Assembly: GCA_003615045.1 (NCBI GenBank)
Contig: ML014179.1
Location: 1-64,000 of the forward strand
Source of the DNA: Caulochytrium protostelioides
Taxonomy: Eukaryota; Chytridiomycota; Caulochytriomycetes; Caulochytriales; Caulochytriaceae
Reading direction: 5' to 3'
DNA length: 64,000 bases
Both the position numbers and the translations under genes were made by a program. The notes under the pieces are model-generated. The model was given only the letters and a program-made list of their open reading frames with translations, was not told the DNA's origin and did not search any database. Positions within the stretch are counted from its first letter, which is position 1. Every line of letters begins with the position of its first letter. Shown piece after piece: positions 51,711 to 63,100 of the stretch.

Positions 51711-51773
<63 letters not shown>

Positions 51774-52756
51774 CACGATCGCTGACCTCGGCTCCGCAGC
51801 AGCCGTTGCGCATGCGGACGCTGCTTACGTTTGGCACGCCGCATCTAGGCGTCACGTCAATCCCGCGGTGCGGCAACGACAGCAACTTCGCGGCGCCCGG
51901 TCCGGGGCACCAGGGCCGCAGCCCCGGGTGCCGCCTCTCGCGGAGCCTGCTCGAGATCGGCGTGTACCACCCGTGGATCCAAGCACGCGTCGTGCAAGCG
52001 CAGTTCTTCCGCGACGCCACGTCGCAATACCGCTACCTGAAGGGCAACTGGTTTCTGCCGCGGCTGAACAACGAGCACGGCGACGACGGGCTCCCGCAGG
52101 ATGGCCCGGGCGCTGCCGACCGCATCGCGGCGTTGGATCGGTTTGTCGCGTACCAGTTCGCGAACGACTCGGTCGTGACCCCCCGTGAATCGTCCTGGTT
52201 TGAAATGATTGATGCCGGGGGCGCGATCGTGCCGCTCGAACAGTCCGTGCTGTGGACGGAAGACCGTCTGGGGCTGCGCCGTCTGGCGGCCCGCACCATT
52301 CCGACGGGTGGCGACGACGGCGACGACCGCGGCCGCAGCGCGTTCGTGCGCGTGCTCCTGGAGGGCGAGCACATGAACTTCTCGCTGGAGACGCTGCGCG
52401 CCGAAGTTACGCGCTACCTCTCGCCGTCGGCGACCGCGGCCGCGCGTGGCGCCGCGGTGCGGGCGGCGGCCGCGCCTGGAGCCAAGCCCGCTCGGGCTGC
52501 GTTTGCAGTCGCCCTGGCCGCGCCTCCAGCCCTGATAGCTGAGTCACCGGCTGTGGCGCCGGCCATCCGTGGCATCGCGCCGCTGTCTGCTTCATCGACA
52601 GCGGACCCCGAGAAAGGTGACTCATCGCGCGGCGCCAACAGCGCCAACGAGGAGCCACCGCAGCGCTCCTTTGCAGACGTGTTCGACCCACTGACCGAGT
52701 CGATGTGGCAACGGGTGGCGCGCGCCTGGGTGTGGGCATGGCCGCGCGTCGTCTAG
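51224..52756 (+). CDS. PPT1: Palmitoyl-protein thioesterase 1, lysosomal/vacuolar
   Basis: This alpha/beta hydrolase removes fatty acyl groups from S-acylated proteins in the lysosome or vacuole. The 510-residue protein has an N-terminal signal segment (ASALMAVSLILMALAPS). The core follows PPT1: PVPVVIYHGMGDACGDPERMG, the nucleophile GFSQGG (Ser142), RTLLTFGTPHLGV, the acid NDSVVTPRESSWF (Asp315), VLWTEDRLGLRRL and the base EGEHMNFS (His383). All three catalytic residues are present. A run of about 20 serines from a TCG microsatellite interrupts the domain after residue 160, between ILQRC and the next strand. A 110-residue Ala/Pro-rich extension follows the normal C-terminus and ends WVWAWPRVV. 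The family is usually about 300 residues. Confidence 0.93.
51713..51772 (+). repeat. TCG microsatellite encoding poly-Ser in PPT1
   Basis: Nineteen consecutive TCG codons and one TCA occur in frame. The purity of the run points to recent slippage and likely length polymorphism. Confidence 0.95.
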
Positions 52757-55360
52757 CCCGTTCACGGTCGATGCCACCGGCGCCCACGGCCCTCGCAAGC
52801 CGCCGGTGACGGCCACTATTTTTTTTTCATGCACCTACGCTCGGGCGTCGACGCCCGGGATCACGGCCATGGCCAAGGGCACGATGCCTTCGACACCTTA
52901 AAGACGATGGTGGGTGGTCCTTGGGAGGGCCGATGGGGCCCACCCTACGATGGATGTGCCCCCGCGTCGGGTGGTCCTTTCCTTGGTCGTTCGCATCGGC
53001 GCTGGATCTCTCGTTGCATTCCATTATTTGTCTTCTATTTTTTTATTGTTCTTCGAACCCGACCAGCCCGTTGCCCGCTGGGAAAGCCCGCACGGCCCAG
53101 CACTTTTTCCAGCGGAGACCGGGCACGGGTCGGGCCCACCCGGAGGTGCCTGGAGTGGCGCGGGCCGCGCAGTATGGCGACGCCGCGGTGCCTGGAGCGG
53201 CGGTCCCCGCAGCCTCCCGCGCGGAGACTGTGGCGGTCGGCGGTCGGCGGTCGGCCCACCGCCCTGGGGCCCGGGGCCTGCGCGGCCTTCACTGGGAGTT
53301 CTGCCGCGTCAGACCAGCTTCACTCCGCCCTTGATCCCTTTCTGATGCACAGGGGGCGGCCGTCCCTTCGCCTCGCCTCTCGGTTCGCCCCGGTGGTGTG
53401 GGGCACCCTGGCCGTCCTCGGTGCCGTTGGCGCCGTGACTGCGACGCGGCACGATGGCGTGCTTGCGGCACCGCGGAGCCGGGCCGAGCGCCCGCCGTGT
53501 CGCGTGGGGCGACGCCGGCGACGCGGTGGGTGCCGTGTGCCGGCTCGGCCGCGAACTGCGAGGTGCCCGGCCGCGGCGCCGGCCACCGCCCGGCGCCGGT
53601 CGGCGCGACCAGATCCTCCGTCGATTGGTTCGCCGGCTTGGGGCGGCTCCGTCCCCATCGGATGCGGCCGTGCCAGGGATCAGTGTCGGGTCGGCAGCCG
53701 CGGCGAGACGGCCCGAGGGACGGACGCACGGACGAAGGACGGGCGTCCCCAGGAGCCGCGACGGGAGCGCGCCGCGACGCTGCCCCTGGTGGTGCAGGGC
53801 AGGGGCGATACCGGACGGCGGTATCGCCCCCGGGGACGGCGGGTCTCGCCGCGGCCGCCGCGGCCGCCGCGGCGAACCGGCTTCCCCGGTCACGCGTCGT
53901 CACGCGAAGCGAGCATCGCCCCATCAGGACGAGCGGCATGGGTCTCCGGAGCCTCGTCGTAGATGGGACGTCGATGGGTGGCCGAGGAGCCCACCGCACG
54001 ATGCCTGCGCTTCCCGGGGGAACGCGTGGTCCTTGGATGGCCGCGCCGCGGCGTCGGCGCCCATGTCCATCGCCCCCCAAGGGCGGGGCGATGGGCACCG
54101 GGGGTCGGGCGATGGCATTCGGCGTTCGCGGCGCGCACGTCGGCCCGCGGCGCGCCTCGGACGGCCTCGAACGCCCGCGCGCGGGTCATGGACATGGCCG
54201 GCGATCGCGCGCGCGTCGGCCACGTCGGGCCTCGCGTCCGGCTCGAGGTCGACGCGCTTGCGGACGGCGCGGCGGTGGATCCTCCCCGCCGACGCGGAGG
54301 GGGTACCGACGGAACCGCCTTCGGCACCACCCCGACGGCGTGTCGCCGCGGGGCCCCGCGGTGGCGACGAAGGCGCTGTCGCCGCCTCTCTCGCGGTCGC
54401 TGAAGCGCCGCCGTCGCCGGCCTCCGAGGGCGCCGGTGGCCGGTGGCCGGTGGTCGGTGGTCGGTCATGCCGGCCCCCTCGCGCCTCGGCCTCCCTCCCC
54501 GGAGGCGTGCGGGGGCTGCTGGATGGCGACACGCATGGGGTCGAAGGATCCGACGTGGCAATGCCGCGGTCTCTCCGACGGACGCTGGGCGCTGGGGCCG
54601 CCGTCCCCGGTCCCGGCGGGCGGCTGCCGGCTTGTCTCGTCGCGCCGTCCCGTCGCAGGCCTGCGGGGGGCGGGTATGAACCGACAGCGCGACCATCGCG
54701 TCCGCCGCACGGCGTCGCGGCGTGTCACACCGACGGCTTCCCCGGGCGTCGTGGTCGAGGCCCGTGGTCGCGGCCGTGGTCGGAGGCCGCCCGAGGCCGT
54801 GCACGCACGCGACGGCGCTCGCCTCCCCGAGAGACGCCATGCATACCCACTCCTCCGAGCGAGCGACCGCCGGCGCCTCAGGCCGTGCCGTCTGCCTGCT
54901 TCGTGGCAGCACCCGGCGGGAGGGGCGGCCGGGCGGCCCATCGGTGCGCGCCCGTGGCGCCGACAACGACCCCAGGAAACGGGACACAGGACACGGAACG
55001 CGGAACGGGCTGCCTGCTGCCTGCTGCCGCGGTGTTGTGCGTGGTCCCTTCCGGGAAGCGCGATGGGGCCATCCCTCGTCGGGGTGGCGATGCCGCCGGC
55101 CTCACGGACCGGCCGGCGCGCGCCGGGCCTCGCCACGGCGACCTGTCGGACCGCCGCGTCCTGGCCGCTCCGCCGTGGCCGACGGGTATCAGCGCGAGGG
55201 CGACGCGGAGGCCCGCCGCCACACCGGCCGCGTGGCCAGCGAGCCAGTCAGCATCGCCCGTCCTGGTGGCGAATCACTGATGGTCAAGGTACCCGCGGTG
55301 GTCTAAAGCGCGGGCCCGCGTCCCCGCGGGCCCGCTCTTGAGACCACCTCCCCTGGGCTG

Positions 55361-55420
55361 GACGACGCTGGACGACGCTAGGCGACGCTGGGCGACGCTG
55401 GGCGACGCTGGGCGACGCTG
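55361..55420. repeat. 10-bp tandem repeat (ggcgacgctg units)
   Basis: Six 10-bp units lie in perfect register; four are identical and the first two carry a single change. The period is not a multiple of three, which argues against coding. Confidence 0.9.
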
Positions 55421-55889
55421 GGCCCGATGGCGGTTGGCGGCGGGCCCGTCGCCACGTTTCATGAATGCTCATACGGGACGGTGGGCCAACCACCCGTTTC
55501 CTCCCCCCAGAGCGCTGCGCGAGCCCAGTATCGAGATCGCCGCGGACGCTCGTGTTTCGTGTGACACCGACGATACCCCTGGTCCGGTCGCAGCGCTTCT
55601 GCGCTCTCACCCCTGCTCTTGTGCCTGCTCGTGCGCCTGCACGCGCACTGGCCCCCGCTTCCCACTCGCCATCGTACCCTTTTTTTTTCTGCGTTGGAGG
55701 AGGCGAGTCTCGTCGTCGACAGCTTCTCGGAGCTGTTTCCCACCACGGTGGCGCCGACGCCGTCGACGGAGTTGCGCCTGCTTGGCAACGCTTTGAGACT
55801 TTCGGATCGCCGTCGCCCGATTTCCCGTCGTTGCGCGGATTGTTCTGACGGATGGACGTGGTCGGACCGAATGCCACGTTCCTGCTCCG

Positions 55890-55982
55890 AAGCTGCTGCT
55901 AGTGCTAGTGCTGGTGCTGGTGCTGCTACGGCTACTACTGCTACTGCTGCTACTGCTACTGCTGCTGCTGCTGCTGCTGCGA
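55890..55982. repeat. CTG/CTA trinucleotide repeat
   Basis: About 30 triplets of ctg, cta and gtg type, ending in an uninterrupted run of ctg. It lies about 1.2 kb before the histidine kinase ATG. Confidence 0.85.
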
Positions 55983-57146
55983 CTGAGGCGGACAACCGGC
56001 GGCCGAGGTGGATTTCAAGTGCGGTACCGCGTTGTCATCCTTCAGGGACACAGGCGGCCCGCCTCCGCCCCCGTTTTCTTTCCGCTTAACGCGGCGCAAC
56101 CGTCGCCCTTCCGTGTTGCGCGCCTCGTGGCGTCATTTCGTCCCGAACGCTGCCGACGACGTCGCGCCGGGGCCGCCACCGCCACCGCCGCCACCGCCGC
56201 CACGAGTCGCCATCCAGGGTTTCCCTCGAGCCCTTTCCCGGCTCGCGCTGACCCCGCACCTCCACGGGGAGGCCACTCACCCCCGCACCCACACGGAGCA
56301 GCGACGCGCATTAACGAGTCGGGTCACGGCTCGCCGTCGTCGTCTCCACGGCCTCGGTCGCGCCAGCGTCCGTCGTCGCCTGATTCGCGGCGCCTATCGT
56401 TTCTCGGGGTCCAGGTCATCCAGCGCGGCAGCTCGTCTTCGGCGCTCCTGGCACGCGCGAAGCTCACACTGCGCCCGGCCACGCGCGCCTCGGCATTGCA
56501 TTCATCGCCACGGTCCCGGCCATCGCCACAAAAAAAGACGGTTGCTTCGTCGCTGCGCGTGCCCGCGTGCATTCCTTGCCTGCCAGCCCGTTCGCGGCCG
56601 ACCCTGGCCGCTCGTCCTCGCCACCGGCGCTGCGAAGCTGAGAGCGCGCCGTCGCTTCGTCTCGCTGTCTGCTGGAGGTCCTGCCGCCCGGTGCCTCGGG
56701 GGCCGTGCATGCGTCTGCCGCTTCATCCTCCTCGTCCTCTGAGTCTCTCCGAGTCGCTCCGAGTCTCCCCGCGGCTCCCGCTCTCGCTGCAGATACGCCT
56801 CGCTTTCCTGCGCGTGCATGCGACCCACGCGTCGGCATCCTCGCAGGCGTCACAACGCCAATCCGTGTCCGGTGCGTGGGGTATCGCCCTCCCGAGGTGT
56901 GGGCGCGTGGCCGCCGCCGGCAGCCATCGCCTGCCACCGCCTGCGACACCGCGATCGACATTCTTGGCAGCCGCTCAGTTCATACCGGGACCCGGCCAGC
57001 GCCAGCCTGGGGCCTGGCAAGCGCGCGCTTGCGCACCCGACGTCGTTGGGGCGGGGCGGGCGCCGTGCCTGCCGTACTGAGCAGGTCGCGCCACGACGAC
57101 GCCTTTCCCGCTTCGTCATCCCCCATCTGGGGAACCTCTGCATTCG

Positions 57147-60100
57147 ATGGCCGACCGAGGTTTCGGTCCGGCCTGCTGTTCTTCCAGCGCTTCGTCGACG
57201 CGCTCCCGTGCCGTCCGCCACCGCTCGGCGTCGGCTTCCTTGACCACGACGACGCAGCCGCGTCACCACGAGACGGAGACGTCGGAAACGTCGACCCCGC
57301 ATCGGCCCGCTTATCCGTCCTATCCGGCGTACCCGTCCTCGCCACGGACCTCGTCGCCGCTGGTGTCCCCTTCGGCGTATATGCATCGCGCAACGCGTAC
57401 CAACGACGTCGCGAGATCCACCCAGTTGGACGACGCCGAGACCAGCGACTCATCCGGTGATTCGTACTTTCCCGACGGCGGCAACGATTACGGTTTCGGA
57501 TCCGGCACCGCCAACGGTGCGTATGATCCTACGATCGACGATCCCGTAGCGGACTTCGACCTGAACGCCGTCTCCATGGCGTCGCTACTCGCCGCGCCTG
57601 GCGCGAAGCAGCCGTCGTCGTCGTCGTCGGCCATGCTGTCCCATTCGATGCGGGTGTCCCGTACGCGGACCCAGACCGAGACTCAGGGCGGTGAGTCGAT
57701 GCCAATGCAGCGCCCAGGGCTCGCCCGCCAGGCCAGCTCATCGTGCTACATCACGCCGCAGCCGCCGCACCTCCCACGGGCAGGCGCGCCGCCACGCTGG
57801 CGCCAGCGCCACCTCTTCCGGCTCGGCGTCTGCTGCTGCGTGCTCAGCCTCGTGCCCACCCTCACCACCCTCTTCCATCACCACCACCAGCAGGTCGTGG
57901 CGCCGTGGTGGTGGTCGACCTTGTGGGCCTGGCTCGCATGGACCCCGCCCGCCGTTTCGGTCAGCGTCGGCGATCTGCTCGCCAGGCCTATGGCACTGCC
58001 CATCGAGCACCAGCAGGTCGCGACGCTCGTGCTGACCTTGATCGGCATCCTGTGTCTCTTGCTCGACCAGGCCCAGTGGACCCGGTTCAGCCCGGCCGCC
58101 GCCGCCGAGGCCGCGGCCATGCGCCGTCGCTTGACGACCCAGGCCACACAGACCATGTCGACCCCCGCTTACTCCTCCAGCGTGCTGGCGCCGGTGCCCA
58201 CGGCGACGCCTGCCTCAGTGCCTGCGTCAATGCCCGCGTCAGCGCCCGCGGTCATGCACGGCGCACCAGATTTGACCGTGACGGCGCCGTCGCCGCCGGC
58301 AACCGTGTCGGAATCCGCCACGGCCGTCGCCGACTCGGCCAAAGACGTGGCGCCGTCGGCGCCGACGCGGGCCCCGACACCGTCGCCGACGCGGGCCCCC
58401 GCCACGTTCATAGCAGCTGACGGCGAGACGGCGACCACTGCCCCCGACGCCGAGCACTACCATGCCATCCGGCACGTGCTCAGCTCCATCTTCTCCATGA
58501 CGTGGGACATGGGGCTCCCACGCAGCGCCACGGCGCCCTCGAGTCGGAGTGGCGCTAGCCGCAGCGGGCCCGGCTCGCCGCGCGCCGCCGGCCATGGCGC
58601 CGCCACCGCCGCCGCCGGGTCCACGGCCTTCGATGCCGATGGCGCCGCCGAAGCCCACGATGCGCTGCCCGGCGCTGCGGCCGGCGCCGACTTGCCCATG
58701 AATGACCAGGCCGGCGGCGTGGACGCGGACGCGGATGACGACGATCCCGAAATTGCCTGCAGCCCCGCCGTCGCGCACCAGCTCGGCTACCCCGAGATCC
58801 ACGAGACCACGCGACTGCGCACGCTTCTGCGGCCCGACGATTATGCGCGCTACCGCGATGCGCTGATGGGGCCGAACGACCTTCATGCGCCCGTCTGGGA
58901 GGCCTCGCAGCCCGCGACGGCCGCCGCGACGGCCGCCATGTCGGCCATGGGCGTCACGGACCCGTCGCTCGCGGGCGCCACGCCGTCGGCGACGGGCACA
59001 TCATCGACAACCACGCCGTCGGCGGCAGCGGCGGCCATGCCGGCGGAACTGAAGACCGAGCGCCGGCACGACCACATCCTGCACGTGCATACGCGTGCCG
59101 GCCACCGTCTCGTGTGGCGGGTGCTGGGTGCGCGCATCGTCCCCTCAGCGCCGCGTTCACCCGCGGATCCGGCGTCGCACTCCGAGCATTCGCACTCGTC
59201 GCTCCCGATGGCTCAGAACCCTTTCGACGCCCTAGACGCCGACGGGGTGCCACAGCTGCACCACCAGGCGGCGCCGGAAGACCCGCGGAGCGCGTTCGGC
59301 ATTATCCTGGATCTGACCGAGGCCGGGCGCCAGGAGAGCCAGCTCCGCGCCGCCGAAGCAGTGACGCGCCACGTGCTGGATATCGTGCCATGCACGATCT
59401 TTGCGCTCAATGACGCCAACGACCTCGTGTTCCTCAACCGCACGGGCCAGCGGCTGTTTTCGATCCCGCCGGACCGCTTGCAGGACTACGACCTGCTCGA
59501 CTTTGTCCACCCGGACGACCGCGAGGCCGTCGCTGCCGCGCGCCAGCGCTGCTCCGAGCACAACGAGACCATCACGCTCGATACTTTCCGCTTGCACGTG
59601 CCGCCCGACCAGCGCGAGCTCTGGGTCGCGCTCTCCTTCTCACGCTTCACGCCGCCCCGGCTCACGGCCGACGGCCACCGCACCGCCTCCTCGATCGCCT
59701 CCTCGTCGGCGGCGGGCTCGACGAGCGGCTCAGCAGCGTCCCCGCTTTCGAACGCGTCGTCACTGTCGTCCACGTCGCCGCCGCCCGCGTCGTTGCCACC
59801 ACCCCCGGCGGGCGGGCACCCGGCCTCCTCGTGGCGGCGGCCCCCCGGCGCCCCTGCCCCGCACCACCACCACCACGGCTTGTTCGAAATGGCGGACCAC
59901 GGGATGGTGATTGGCACGATCGCTGATGTGACCGACAGCCATCTGGCGCAGAGCAAGCTGGCCGAGAACAACCAGGCGCTTGATCTGGCGGTCCAACAGG
60001 CCGAGAATGCTGTCGCGGCCAAAGCGGCGTGGGTCTCGACCACGAGCCACGAGGTCCGCACCCCGCTCGGCGGCATTCTGGGTCTGCTCGGGATGCTGGC

Positions 60101-63100
60101 CGAGACGACCATGACGGACGAGCAGGAAGAACTGATCGCCGGCATTCGCGACTGCTCTGAGGGGCTGCTGCTCATCGTCAACGACATCCTCGATTTCAGC
60201 CGCGTCGAGTCAGGCAAGCTCCAGCTTGAGGACTGGCCCTTCTCCATCGAGCAGTGCCTCCAGAACGCGCTGTACCTACTCGATATCAAAGCCTCACAGA
60301 AGGGGCTCAGCCTGACCTACGAGATCGCCGACGGCACGCCCACGATGCTGCTGGGCGACGCGAACCGCATCCGCCAGATCATTCTCAACCTCGCTGGCAA
60401 CGCGGTGCGCTTTACCGACTCCGGCTTCATCACCATCCGCGTGCGCACCAAGACCCCTGAGGACGAGCGTCGCGGACTCGCGGCGCGTCGTCGCGTCGAA
60501 GAAGCCATCGCCCAGGCCAACTGCGACGCCCAGCCGTCCTCCGCCAAACCGACGACGCCGGGTGGCCTCCATGGTGTACCCGCAGGAACCCCGCCACCGC
60601 CGCCGATATTGCCAGTTGGTTCGCAGTCCACCCTGCCGCCTGCAGTGGCCGGCCGCAGTGGCGCCCTCGCCGCCCCCGCGCCCACGCTTTCCGCGGGAAG
60701 CGACGGCGGCGCGTCCGCTTCATCGTCGTCGTCGTCGTCGTCGTTGGCGGCGGCGGTCGACTTGGCCGAACAGCATGCGACGCCGCTCCGCCTTCCGCCG
60801 CGCCGCCCCGCGCCGCCGCTCTCGCCACAGCGCGCCTTCACGCCGTCGAGTGCCCAGACTTCGCCCTCCCCGACGTCCTCGACGGCGGTGCAGGGCCCGC
60901 TCGCCAGCAGCGCCAGCGCCACGGGCAGCGTGCGCAGTCATGTGAAGCCGTTCGCCTCCAGTGGCAGCGTCAGCAGCGAATACCCGCACGCAGGCGATTC
61001 ACACGACACGTGGCATTCGCACGTGGCGCTGCCCTCGCCCGACACGCCGACGGCGCCGGTCGAGCTGCTCTTCGAGGTCGCCGACAGTGGTTGCGGGATC
61101 CCCGAGTCGGCGATCCCGCGGCTCTTCCAGAGCTTCTCCCAAGTCGACAATTCGATCAGCCGCAAGTACGGTGGCACGGGTCTCGGGCTCGCGATCTGCA
61201 AGAGCCTCGTGGAGATGATGCACGGTCAGATCTGGGTCGAGAGCGAGGTCGGGGCCGGGTCCACCTTCTTCTTCACCATCCGCCTCGCCGCCTTCCAGAC
61301 GGTCCCGACGACCGAGCGCTCGCCGGAGGGCAAGCGCGCCGGCGGTGTGGCCTCGCATCGCGCCAGCACCGCGACGGCTGCGTTGGCGCACGGCAGCGGG
61401 TCCCTGAGCGCCGATGCGGCGACTACGCCGGCCGGCTCGATCGCGGCGGCGGCCGCGGCGCCATCGACGGGCGACCCTGCGACGGCGCGAGCAACCATGA
61501 CCGACCCCGTGGCCCCGTCGACGGGCTTCTTGGCCACGGGCGCGCGGTCGACGCCGACGGGATCGACGGCCGCGGACGGGACGACGGTGCCGCCGCAGCA
61601 CGTGCCGCGGGCCCAGATCAAGCAGCTGATGGATCAGCGTCGCGAGGAGCGCGCCAAATTCGGGAGCCGCTACCCGCTGCGCGTGCTGCTGGCCGAAGAC
61701 AACCAGATTAACACGAAACTATGCGTGCGCTTCCTGCAGCGCTTGGGCCTCACGTGCGACCTGGCGAGCAACGGCCTCGAAGCCTACCAAGCCGCGATCA
61801 CCCGCGACTACGACATTATCCTGATGGACGTGATCATGCCCTCGGTGTCCGGGCTCGAAGCCTCGCAGATGATCCGCGCCTACGTGCCCCCCGAGCGCCA
61901 GCCCCTCATCGTCGCCCTGACCGCCAACGCGCTCGAGATGGACCGTGAGAAGTGCTTCATGTCCGGTATGGACGCCCACGTGTCGAAACCCATCAAAGCC
62001 GAGAACATGTTCCGCGTGCTGCATATCCTGGGCCGCGAAGTCATGGCCCGACGCCACTACCGTGCGGCCAATCCTGCGCACTACCGCCACATGATGCCGC
62101 GCTACCCGCCGCACGAGTCGATCGAGGTGCGGCGGCGCCGCTGGAAGCGCTACTGCGACGATGACGATGTGTCCTCGTCCTCGTCGTCCGGCGCATCCGA
62201 TGCCGTAGGATCCGAGATCGGCATCAACGCCGCGGGCGCCGACGGCCTCGCAGCGCCTGCCGCCGTCGCCGCTCCCTCCGTTGGCAGCGCCATGGCGTCG
62301 CCGCTCTCCTCGGGCGCCGGTTCGGCGTCCCAGCGGTCGCACACGCAGCGCCAACGGCCGCCGCTGCATAGCCTTGGCACCGTGGACCTCCCGCCACGGC
62401 CGGCCTCCTCAACGGTGAGCGCCGCGACCGGGTCGACCGCGGGCTCGACGACGCCCAGCACGCGGTTCACGCCGCACGCCCGGCTGGACGCCGTCTGGAT
62501 CGAACTGATGGGGGCCGACTTCCCGAGCCCGGTCCTAGATGCGGATGCCGTCGACGGCCCGAACGGCAGCGCCCTCGGCGGCGGCGGCTTCATCGACGCG
62601 AACGGCGCGGCACTGAGTGTCGTATCGCCGACGGGTGAGCCGCCTCGTGAGCCCCCTACGTTCCCCGTGCTGTCCTCGTCTGCGCCGGCGCCCAGCGCCG
62701 CGCACGTCGTGGTGCCTTCGGCGGCAGCGACGTCCGCTGCTACGATGGCCACGCCGCCGACCGTTTCCACGGTGGCCGCTGCAGCGCCCTCGTCCACACC
62801 GATTCAGCTCTCACCCCTGCAGTCCTTCACGCCTTTGTCGACGCCACCGGCCGTGGCCGAGGCCGATGGCTCCGCGCTACCGGACGCCACAGCCAGCTTC
62901 CACGCCGCGGCCGCTTCGTCAGACGTCGCAGGTGGGCCCACCAAAGCCGTTTCCCACCCAACCACCATGGCCAGTGTTCCCCGCCCGCCGACCGCCGGCT
63001 CGACCGGCTCGGTGTCCCGCGCATCGGACGCCGTCTTGGCCCAGAACGTGGCTGCGGCAGTGATCAAAGACGATAAGGCGCGTTTCCTGGACGCTGCGCC

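Larger units (their letters stand above)
52757..57146. other. 4.4-kb GC-extreme region without a recognisable gene
   Basis: From about 53.0 to 55.3 kb, G and C are visibly denser than in any coding stretch of the window, and several frames on both strands stay open for hundreds of codons. The translations are Arg/Gly/Pro/Ala-rich without domains. The open frames are therefore read as a by-product of missing AT-rich stops. The part after 55.3 kb carries a 10-bp tandem repeat and a CTG/CTA block and probably includes the histidine kinase promoter and leader. An unusual gene with introns cannot be excluded. Confidence 0.45.

Noticed and set aside
53398-55341. Overlapping long ORFs on both strands (647, 608 and 365 codons)
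   Set aside because: The translations are Arg/Gly/Pro-rich without motifs, and several frames are open at once, as expected from extreme GC content.
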